DNA of 64,000 nucleotides from Macrophomina tecta (lineage: Eukaryota; Ascomycota; Dothideomycetes; Botryosphaeriales; Botryosphaeriaceae), in NCBI GenBank assembly GCA_024180945.1, contig JAKSGN010000021.1, positions 186,001 through 250,000 of the forward strand, given 5' to 3'. Below, in pieces: positions 23,308 through 33,270 of the stretch. The notes beneath the pieces were generated by a model that was not told where the DNA came from, made no database searches, and saw nothing but the letters and a program-made list of their open reading frames with translations. The first letter of the stretch is position 1; the number at the start of each line of letters is the position of its first letter. The translations under genes and the position numbers were made by a program.

Positions 23308-26300
23308 ATGGAAAGCGAACCGACGATACAGTCCAAGGCCAAGGATGTTGTTGATTCTTTCAGGCTACTTCTGGAGATTAAACCGGCCATCTCCAGCCCG
23401 CCGAAAGCAAGCGCGACCGATGTGGACGATCAGTTGGCCCGCTTCAACATATGGGCCAGCAATATCGGAGTGTTCGCATCTGGCCATGCGTCGCTCGACT
23501 ATCGTCTGCGCGATAGCCCGGAGGCGAAAAGTTTAATGATCCAGCTCCTCGAAGGATTACAGAGGTTTCTCATGCGCGGTGCATCGCTCGGGCAGTATTG
23601 GTGCAACGTGTGCTAATCAATTCCCAGCAATATACGCAACTGGCGTACCAGAGTCCGACCCACAGCTACAAGCACTCGAATTCTCCATCGAAGAGGCTCC
23701 GAGCGACACGTACCAATCATCCCAATCCTCGTATGTTTCATCGGAACACTCTATCCCTGAATCAACCGCCGAGGTGGACGTTTTGACGCCATCGGAAGAG
23801 CGTCTACATTGGATAGAGCAGACCATCGATCGTCTCTATCGGCTCTCAGTGGCGATACGGTGGCCGTCAATTGTTACCCAGAACGTGAAGGCAGCAAACT
23901 TTCCAATCAAAGACGAGGAAGGAAATGAATGCGATAGGCAATTCCATGAGTATGCTCTACGCGTTGTCACCCATCGGTTCCCGGACGCGGACCTGAAGTT
24001 GAGAGAGAGGCTTGCGGGAGCTATCACGCTCCGAAGGAAGCGATTCCTCTATCGGCGGAACCATCAACAGAAATTGAGCTTCAATAGCGGGGAAGATGAT
24101 GTCCCTGCACCCCCCGTTCCCAGAGAAGACGCGTCGACGGTAACACCGAAACAGTCACCAAAAACTCCGAAGGAAAATCTAGTTGGAAAAACGCACACCC
24201 GAGCACGTGCTCCGCCTTCTCAAACCTCTGCATCCATCTTTTCAAACAAGAAGCTTGACCAGGAGTTCATCTTCGACTCCGCCTCGCTCATCTCCACAGC
24301 CATCCATGCCCCATCCGATCATATCAACAATGTCACGGTGCCGCCGCCTCCGAGCGTTCCTCCCGGAAGCAAAGAATTCGAATGCCCTTACTGCTGTCTG
24401 ATGATTCCAATAACGGAAGCCAAAGCTTCACAGTGGAAGTTTGTACCCTTTGAATTCTAGAAGTGCCGCAACTGGTAACCTGCGAGGCAGAAAACATGTT
24501 TTCCGAGACCTCGACCCTTACGTCTGCTTATCACCAGACTGCTCGGAGCCCGAGCCTCTGTTCTATGACCGACGCACCTGGGCGTCTCACATGCGGTGGG
24601 AACATGCCCGACAATGGCGATGTACCGCCCCAGGTCATACGAGCTTCACCTTTACTTCCGAATATGCCTTCGCCGAGCATATGCGATCAAGCCATAAAGG
24701 CGCCTTCAGTGAGAAACAACTCCCTCTGATGATGAAAAGAGCGCAAAGGCCGGGTATTTTCCTTCGGTCATGCCCCTTGTGCGGGTTTGAACTTGAACCC
24801 GAGCAACTGTCGCAAGGACGGGATGCTGCGCCGCACAGTAAAACCCCAGGCTTGCGAAAACCTGCGGCTGATTCAACCGCGGAGCAGTTGTCAAAGCACA
24901 TAGCGACCCATCTACAATCCATATCATTGATCTCTCTCCCCTGGCGTGATGGTGGGGACGAAGCTACTCAGAACGACGGAACCGCCTCGCACCTCGCCAA
25001 TGAGGATCATAACTCCAGTATTCACGATGACTTACCGCCACCCTCGTTCGACGAGGGCACTGAGCCCGTCTATGCAGAGATTCCACCCAAAGACTTTGGC
25101 TTCTCCACCCCTGCCATCCCGGAAGACTCAGTACTCGGCCCTGCAAGAGATGAATGGCAGTTCTTGGCACCATCGCCTTACCACGGCCACGATCGCGACC
25201 CAATACTACAGACATTTCTCCGGAAGCTGTACATTGAATCTTCACCTTCCATGAACGACAAAGAAGGCCCGGTCCTTCCTTGTCATTTCGTGCCCTTCAG
25301 CCCAAACAAAAACTTTTTCGGTAGAGAGCTTGCCTTAGCTTGTCTTGAAGAGGCTTTGCTTCCTTCTTCCTCGTCGAACTCGAATACCGCAATGGCTTCC
25401 AAGGGAGAAACTAATCCTAAGACCTTTGCCATTTGTGGTCCTGGTGGCATGGGAAAGACCCAAGTGGCTATCGAATTTGTAACACGGCACCGTGATAAAT
25501 TCGATGCCATCTTTTGGGTCCACGCAGATGAGGCTTCAAAGCTTGCGCAGGATTTCAACGATATTGCGCTCCGGCTGGGACTGGTTTCAGAGAACTCCAT
25601 TGACTCGAGAGACCTCACGTACACTCGCGAGCTCGTGAAGAGGTGGCTGGTGGAACCGCTCAGTAACCTGAAAGATAAGGAATCTGGGTTGGCATCATGG
25701 CTCCTTGTTTACGATGGCGTCGAGGTTTCCAAGACAATCAACGAGTTCTGGCCATATGATGGACCTGGCTCTGTCCTTGTGACCAGCCGCAATCCTTTCT
25801 CTTGGAGGACATCGTGGTCACTCGTACCTTTCAACGCTACCGAGGCTACAGATTTCCTTCTTCAGCTCACCAGGAGAGAGGGGGATCCGGGAATCCGTGC
25901 TGCAGTTGCTACTGTCAGTCAGCGTTTAGGAGGCTTGCCTCTCGCATTGTAAGTCATGGTCCGGTTCTTATTGGCCTCAGCTCTGACTATAATACAGGAC
26001 GCAAATGGCTGGTGTCATCACGTATAGAAACATGACTTTTGACGAATTCATCCAAGCGTACAACGAGAGGGAAGTCCGTCAGGAACTGCTTGAGGCGACC
26101 CCCGATGCTAGCCTCCGTGGTCCTGGATACGAGCACAACCTTGCCTCAGTGTGGGCTCTTGAAAACCTCACTCATGGCGCTACGCTACTGGAGACCCTCT
26201 CGATGCTCGACTCTGATGGCATCACGGAGCGTTTGATCAGCGAGAATCTGGGCAAGGTTGATCTACCAGGCTTTCCAGCTACCGCCCAAGACTATCAGAA

Positions 26301-27747
26301 TGCCAAAGACGAACTTCTCCAATCATCGTTGCTTACCGGAAATAGAGGCCAGAAGAAGTTTTTCGTGCACCGGATCGTTCAAGACGTCGCGCGTACGAGG
26401 TTGAGCAAGAAGCAGTTTCGGTCTACATTCATGGCGTGTGTGGGAATGGTCTGCACACTTTGGCCCTTCGAATCCTTCACTTGGCGCCACGGAACTGGAA
26501 GGTGGTGGGACTGTGAGGAACTCTTCCCCCACGTTCTGAAGTTGAAGGAGATTGGCAACCGCATCGTGCCTTCAGAAGACGATCTTGCTGGTGATTATAG
26601 GTTTGCCAGACTCCTTACGGACGCTGGATGGTAAGATAACCGTCTCGTGTAGAACTGTGTTATCATATTGATATGTTTCAGGTATCACCATGAACGCGGT
26701 AGGTCTTCCGAATCTAAGTTATTCAATGACATGGCCCAAACTATTTGTCAAGCGTGGGTGGGCCGGATTTCAAAGCAACGCACAGTGTCAAAGGAAGTTC
26801 GGAGATACCTTGGCGACCTACATGCAACTCTTGCCGAAATCACACACAATCGAGGCTGCATAGCTTCGGAGACCAACGAGCCACTTGGTGCATTGCACCA
26901 CTTCGAACAGTTCAACGACATGATGCGCAAGGAGTTCGACCAAGAACCAGAGCTCTTGCGCAAGGACATGCGCCTGGCAATCTCCTGGAACGAACTCGGA
27001 AACGCCTACATGCTTAACAAGCAGTGGCAGAGGGGCGAAGAGTGCTTCCACAAGTCAATCAAAACCATGCAGAAGCTGGCATTCTTCAAGGAAATCAATC
27101 TCTCGCTGCCCACAGTAAATCTTGGGCTGTCGTACTGGCTCCAGGGCAAACACGAGGAGGCATTGGAGTGCTTGGAGCAAGGCCTTCATACACGTCGGCA
27201 GACATATGGCTCGGAGGACCGCGAATCATTCATTACAGGGCGCTTCCTTCATGCGCTGGGTAACTTGAACGCCTCTATGATGGAGAGAGAGGAGAGCCTG
27301 GCGTATCACCGAAAGGCGCTATTGCATTATAAGAGCACGCTGGGAAATAACCACCATCGTACTGCGGACGTCTGCGTGAAAGTCGCAGAGCACCATATGA
27401 GATTGAAACAGGACGATACTGCATTGTAAGTCGGGCCTGTCATTCCCCTGCTTCCCTGTACTGGAGCTCCTCACTGATGCCATAATCTCTTGCAAAGGGC
27501 TCTCCTCGACCACGCACTCACAGCATACAGTAATCGTGAGACATACGTGCCAGAGAAAGCCAGGGCTTTGTTCAAGCGCAGTAGCATTTTGCGGGCGATG
27601 CGAAAGGCGGATGAGGCGGAAGAGACGCTCAAAGAAGCAGCAGAACTGTACAACGAAGCAGCTACTGCCAATGGGCAAAAGAAAAAGAAAGCGGAGGATT
27701 TGACTGACGAAGACTTCACCGCGCTTGTTGCGTTCTGGTCGCGATGA
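23308..27747 (+). CDS. NLR-type receptor: C2H2 fingers, NB-ARC, TPR
   Basis: Six exons (23308-23578, 23628-24438, 24491-25948, 25998-26630, 26682-27425, 27498-27747) give 1388 residues, with all introns GT-AG. Residues 1-330 are a helical N-terminal region plus a Ser/Pro-rich linker. Residues about 340-510 hold AcuF-like C2H2 zinc fingers (CPYCC, then CLSPDC with HMRWEH, then HMRSSH, then CPLC with HIATH). The NB-ARC switch follows: P-loop GPGGMGKTQVA (about 676-686), Walker B WLLVYDGVE (about 763), GSVLVTSR, GLPLAL (about 844) and the VHRIVQDV motif near 970. The C-terminal 330 residues are tetratricopeptide-like repeats (for example AISWNELGNAYMLNKQWQRG). The family senses non-self or stress and oligomerises with ATP/dATP to trigger a response. 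The DUF7580 protein is divergent from it and a small membrane protein follows 509 bp downstream. Ligand and effector are unknown. Confidence 0.93.
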
Positions 27748-28256
27748 CATTGGCAAAAACTATAACGCATCGACTATGGTATATCTTTCCTGAAAATGCA
27801 CCAACGTTTCATTGTCTGGCTCTTCTAGACTCGAGAGTTTTCATGCGAGTATCGAATGACTCGAGCACTGATTAACCTGAGGACAGCGAACATTTACACG
27901 TTGAGTCATACGTGTGCTCCGAAGTCCATGCTTTTCTCCCCCTGCACTGATAGTCTCCGCTTTATTCAGGACGGAACGGATCCAATTGGTTCCTGGGGAT
28001 CTACGAACCTCCCCCACAGGACCGTTTCAGGCCGGGGCGCCAACTCACCACCGCAAGTCCACATCGCCCGGATAGGGAGAGGGCTCGTGCGGTTCTGTAC
28101 AAAAGTAGTGAATCATCCATCGCCGCCAGCACCACTATTCCCATACCCCACCAAGCGCATTCCCCCTCCCCAAAAAAAAAAAATCTCAAACAAATCCATC
28201 CCATAACCGACTTCCTTGAAACACCCCAAGGAGAAGGGGGAAAAAAAAAGAAAGAA
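27748..28256. other. Intergenic, NLR 3' end to IFI6-like promoter
   Basis: There is no gene in this 509 bp. It holds the NLR terminator region and a pyrimidine-rich, then A-rich leader (A-run near 28170) for the next gene. Confidence 0.5.
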
Positions 28257-28983
28257 ATGGACCTCTTCCTCAGCGCCGTCACAACCGTCTCCTCCTTCCT
28301 GGGCGCGGCGTCCAACCATACTCAACATGCCGTCACCTCCATGCAGTGGACCCAGCTCCCCGGTGACGCCCAGCGCTTCTTCGCGCGCGTTGCCGGCGCC
28401 GGCACCAACTTCATCGAAATGCGCTGGGACGACCTGCCCGACAAGACGAAAGAATGGATCAAGGCGCACCCCTACCAGACGGCCTTCTACGTCGCACACG
28501 GCATCGTCATCGTCGCGCCGACGCCTGTCACCGCGCCGCTGATCGGAGCTGCAGGGCTGGCGACCGCGAGTCCGGCTGCAGGTAAGGAGTTGATCCGCTG
28601 TTACTGATTTCGGCGTGTGTGCTGCGGGCGCTGACGCTTCCAAAAAAGGCTCGGCTGTTGCTGCTATTCAGCACGCACTTACGACGGTGGGCACCGGCGG
28701 TGTGGCGCTGAGAACGGCGGTGACGACCGGCCACGGCGCGCCGGCCATTGCGGACGGGCTGCAGGCGGCGTTCGCAATCGGGACGGGCATCTACGGCCTG
28801 TGGGCGTACTTTGCGGGCGCCGCGGCCAAGGAGGAGCCGCCGAAAGCCGCACCGGCGGCAGAGGAGAGCACCGGGAAGAGGAATTCGTCAAAGAGGAGCA
28901 AGACGGCGCAGGTGCCTGCCGAGCCTAGGCGGAGCGCCTTGCGCAACCTGTTCAGCCTGCGTAGGAGGAAGACGATGGCCTGA
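28257..28983 (+). CDS. Small membrane protein resembling the IFI6/IFI27 (ISG12) family
   Basis: Two exons (28257-28581, 28649-28983) give 219 residues; the intron 28582-28648 is GTAAGG...AAG with a CTGAC branch site. After a soluble first third there is a Gly/Ala-rich hydrophobic core (about 80-155): HGIVIVAPTPVTAPLIGAA, then ASPAAGSAVAAIQHALTTV, then GGVALRT. A further hydrophobic segment lies near AAFAIGTGIYGLWAYFAGAA, followed by a basic C-terminal tail. The APLIG..G....AAGS.AA.IQ spacing resembles the interferon-induced 6-16/ISG12 domain, which occurs sporadically in fungi. Animal members insert in mitochondrial or ER membranes and modulate cell death. Its position just downstream of the NLR makes it a candidate effector or guarded target, which is inference. 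The resemblance is by eye and could reflect composition. Confidence 0.6.
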
Positions 28984-31432
28984 GTCGGCGTTGTTTGCCG
29001 GACAGATTGACATCCGAATGACGATGAGGGAGACGGTGCTTATACCCTGCAAATGCTACTGCACAAACAGTTGGCCGACATGAATGGTACGGATGAAGAT
29101 TGGAGTTTGGGCGGCATGATTGTGTTTTTTTTTTTTTATTGTCTTGTACCGAGATTGGAACAGAGGTGCGACGGATATACCTGGAGAATGTATCACTGCG
29201 CCAGAAACAGATAACCTCGTCTAAATCCGCGTTCACGGCATCTGCCACGGCCTTTGCCCCGGGAGCAGTCAGTCCGTTGAGCAATTGGACGCTCGACTCT
29301 CTGAACAGACGTTTCTTCTTCCTGGCCCAATAGCTCCAGGACACGAGCTTTTGTGACCGCAGCACGGGCTGCTCGAGGTCGGTACACGTTGCGACCGGTG
29401 AAGATCTTCAAACCCTGCCCCAGAAGTGATCTGAGCATGCTCATCGGTCAGTTGGCCCGCAACTTCAGAGCGAGGGGCGGGCTAGACCGTCAGTACTTCA
29501 TCCAACATGTTCATCCACACGAAATGGTCAGCAGCTTTTGATACAAGCGCCCGGAATGAGGCGACGATGCTTTCCGACAGCATCCTTAAAATGGTTTAAT
29601 GCTCGTTAATGATGTTGCCTGCATTCGTCAAACAACGCTTCTTCAAGGTTTAACTTGCTTTGACGTTTCCTGGAGCATGGCGAAACCTTTCAGTTCCAAG
29701 GAAATAGAACAGTCTGGTTTGCATTCGCGCACCTCTCGCAAAGATGAAGCACTCATCTGCCTCTTTCCATGCATTTTGCATTATATGCGCTAGTTGAGTT
29801 GGTCCCACGAGATGGCGTATTCCTTTTGTTTGCCACCAAACTTCGATTATTCCGCCATTGCCCCATTGAAAAGCACCAGGCTCTTGATAACTTGCTTAGT
29901 CTCACCACGTGTGGGACCAGTTCTTCGCATGCTGACCATCTCGCGACTTGTCGCAGCGACCTGACCTTATGAAGCCGTTGGTTGACGCCACCAAGGTAAA
30001 GGCATGCTGAAAGTGTCGTTGTCAGTTAGGCTGCAGCCATTTGTGTCCGCGAGACCTCCTGAACAAGACGGTGAGTTGATAAGCCCTGTGTTGTTCTCTT
30101 GCGCCGAATGAGAGAAGACCTCATCAGTTCGGTAGTAGTCAATGCTTCAGCTCGGATAGCTAGCCCTTTCCAAACAGTGCGTATGGGAAGAGGTATATGT
30201 TTGAAGACGGACATGCGTGTAGCAGCAGATACTCCAAATGAGAATGTCCAAATGTTGTATAATGGCTCTTGGCCCTTGTTAGAGTAGTTTGCAGTTTCAC
30301 CGAAGGCCCTGAAAGGGACGACCATTGAGTTCAAACAAGAAATGGCCGTGCAGGATACGCTCGAGAACATCATCAAACTCTAACAGCTAAAGAAGATCCA
30401 GAAGCGTGCGGGACTGGCTCGAGAGGACCTTAAGAACAAAAGTTTGCCATCCGAGTCAATTGAATGAGGCGCTCCCTGACGGCTGATCCCTGCCAAAGCG
30501 TCCAAAAGGCACCTGTTTCGAGAATCTTGCTAAACGCAGAACATGAAGCCTTTCAATGAAAAAAGGTCAATGTCTGCGGTAAATGCAGAAATGGATTCAC
30601 GCAACATTTTAACTATATAGCCCCAGACGCTAATGGGCAACCATCATGACAGGCAGTCATTGAGGAGATTCTCCATGGGATGGCCGCACTGCAAACCTCA
30701 CCTGCAGTTCAACGAGCTACCGTAGGAAATGGTCGGCCTTGCCGACTATCGCCGGTCGTGTGAAGGGTTGAGGCGTCAGAACATGGTTGATTGCTTACGC
30801 CGCGATCCCGGCGGCTATGTTGGGCGGCAAAGAATGCAGCCAGACCTGTCCGTCTCGACTGAACCGCTGATCCGGTGGCTTCGTGCCAAATCTATGCGCA
30901 AGGACAAATATAGAACCAATTAGAGATGGTACTAAAATTCACCCGATCGTGGAAGTGGGCGGCGCCCTACATGTTCTGCGCTATCGAAGCTTCAAAGTTT
31001 GCAGGTCGCGCTTTTGGCGGAATACCCGATAACGAAGTGAGACGCTTAAGGATCAAAGCTGCATTGTCCGGACCGCAATTTTACAGCCGGAAAACGGCGT
31101 TGAACACTAGGGAGAGCACAAGTGGCCCGACGAGGCTGCGCATTCTGGGCCACAGCAAGCTAACTGGTCGGGTTTCAAGCCGTTTCTTGGTCCCCACATG
31201 ATATTATGCGATGATGAATAGGCTGCTATTTCGGCGCAATCTCATTAGATTGATTGGTTGGAGCCGATTGAGGCGGCACGGGAGCCACCGGCGAAAGCTG
31301 GATGGTCGTGCGTTGGCAGCCTGGGCGCGGCTGCGCCGCAATGTCGTGTGGACTCCAGAACGAGCTATGTGCCTTCCATTCAGCATCCAGTGACTCGTGA
31401 TTTGTGAATTCCAACTCACCATCTCATCCAAT
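28984..31432. other. Degraded interval containing an NB-ARC relic
   Basis: Apart from the relic at 30026-30136 no gene is recognisable in these 2.4 kb; all frames are interrupted. A T/A-rich spot lies at about 29126-29139. Confidence 0.45.
30026..30136 (-). pseudogene. Relic of an NB-ARC (NLR) gene
   Basis: The minus-strand frame ends with ELMRSSLIRRKRTTQG, then LSTHRLVQEVSRTQM, and stops at 30026. It aligns residue for residue with the end of the NB-ARC module of the intact NLR (ELLQSSLLTGNRGQKK, then FFVHRIVQDVARTRL), including the diagnostic HR(L/I)VQ motif. No P-loop or TPR part can be followed on either side, and flanking frames are broken. It appears to be the remains of a second NLR in opposite orientation. 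The fragment may extend upstream to about 30376, where the frame stays open without clear similarity. Confidence 0.5.
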
Positions 31433-33091
31433 ATGGCACATCGCGTAGACACTGGGGCGACACTTGCAGCCACTTATGATAGCAACAACACCATCGCGTC
31501 GCCGCGAAGAAGCGCGTTGCCTCCTGCGCAGCCTCGTGAGTCGAGGCCCATCGGAGAGCTCAAATTGTGACGCTGATGTTGACCCGGTGATTAGTCGAAC
31601 CGAAAAGCTACGTCGAGGCCCTCTGGAAACACTCACAGCAAACCATTGACCAATTCCACGAAGTATGCCGTACATTTCAGGAACGGCGCAGAGAAGAGGA
31701 AATCTCAAGCCGACTCCTGTTCTTGAAGGGGCAGCCTTCGTCCGCATGGCTCGCAACGATTGGGGCGGCATATCGAGTAGACCCGGAATATTTCCAGGGA
31801 CATCTGGGCTTCTACGCAAAGCTCCGGAAGGAGAGACTTGTTTTCGTATCCGGCACTTCCTCCCAATAAGGTAATCCAGCTGCACTTCACCACGCTTGGC
31901 GAATGGCAGCGTCCGCATCCTGGGCGCGAGGCAGACCAACTCGAAATCGAGGAACTGAGGAAAGCGTGTGCAGAATCCAAACGGCAATATGATATTCTGC
32001 AGTTGGAAGGGAGCCTACACGCAGACACGGGCATCGGAAACTCCATTGTTCGAGAGTTTGTAGCCCTCGATGAAAAGCATTTCGCGATAGAGCAGCGTGT
32101 GACCATTACGGTTGAAAAAGTTGCAGAGGGCTGGGTGGCACTGGCATGGACTGATACAGGCCATGCCCTCCAGGGGAGAAAGGAATACAACCTCCAGCCC
32201 CGGATGGACGCAGAAAGGGGATGCGGACTGGGTCCGTGGGCGGGCGTGAAGGGGCCTGGCGGAACTTGGAAGCCTCGAACTCTGTATCCAACGATCCAGA
32301 GTCGACCCCCGAATTTCGCTAATGTACCCCAAGACAAGCATTCCCGAAGAGAGCCGTCCAGAGGGAGGACTTATCCAGAGCTCTTCACTCCTCCCCCTCG
32401 ATTATGGGTGGTCCTTGGATGAGAGCATTGCAGCCAGAGATCCGTTCTACGCCGTGAGCGAGCTTTTCACATTTTGCGCTTTTTCGGAGTCGCAATTTCT
32501 AAACATGATTCAATCAAAACTAGACTCAAGTGTCAACGAGGAAGAAAATTGGAAGCGACCTCTGGATTTGTCGGACCTTCTCTACATGCAGAGAACAGTG
32601 AAAAGGCATATGGAGCGCTTACGGGACAGCATCGATGCGATCGAAGCCCACGGCAATACATCCTGGCCGCGATCAGATGAGCAGAAGCACTTGGACAAAA
32701 GTCGAAGCTGTGGTGGGTACATTGACAACGCAATATAACAAGCTGCTCCGGCGTGCGGAGTCCTTGTCTATGCAGCTTGAAGATCAAACCAGGTTCCTGA
32801 CGAATCAGGCGATGATTGATGAGGCAACTCGTGCTCGAAACCAGGCAACAGAGGTTACAAAGCTGACTCGACTCGCGTTTTTCTATATTCCTATAAGCTT
32901 TGTGGCTTCCTTTTTTTTTTTTTGGAATGAACCTGGATCCTCTCACTGATGCGCCGAACAGCCTGTTCTGGTTTTTTGTGATCTCGGTACCGGTTCTCTC
33001 CCTGTCAATGGCTTTCATGCAGTGGGACATCTCAGATATGTTACATAAGGCCGGGCGCGCTCTTAAAGCATGGCGGAGAGAGCTGAGGTAG
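31433..33091 (+). pseudogene. CorA-like Mg2+ transporter-type protein, frameshifted
   Basis: Exon 1 is 31433-31535 and exon 2 starts at 31595; a second intron is likely at 32284-32338 (GTATCC...GCTAAT...AAG). Residues in successive frames form a fungal CorA-like protein: WLATIGAAYRVDPEYFQGHL, SYPALPPNKVIQLHFTTLGEW, REFVALDEKHFAIEQRVTI, FCAFSESQFLNMIQSKLD, QYNKLLRRAESL, then transmembrane 1 LTRLAFFYIPISFVASFF, the hallmark FGMNL loop and transmembrane 2 LFWFFVISVPVLSLSMAF. Three single-base shifts interrupt it: near 31838-31844, in the A4 run at 32697-32700, and in the T13 run at 32911-32923 directly before GMN. Each is consistent with one extra base. It is broken as given. Assembly error in homopolymers is an alternative, and RNA or re-sequencing would decide. 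Fungal CorA-like proteins of this type often sit in accessory regions. Confidence 0.75.
32911..32923 (+). repeat. T13 run that shifts the frame at the CorA GMN motif
   Basis: Thirteen T follow GCTTCC and precede GGAATGAAC. A run length divisible by three would read into GMNLDPL and the second membrane helix. With 13 T the frame ends a few codons later in FFWNEPGSSH. Confidence 0.8.
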
Positions 33092-33270
33092 ATTGTTCAT
33101 CTGCAGCTCTGTGGACCGTGTCGAAGTATTGACAGCCAAAAAAGAAAAAAAGAAAAAAAGAAAGTAAAATTTTCAAACACACACTACCCATTCTAGTAAA
33201 TACATCCAAGTGGAGATCTTTCCTAACCTGTGAGAATTCTACCTTGGTGTTTGTCGTCCTTGATATAATC

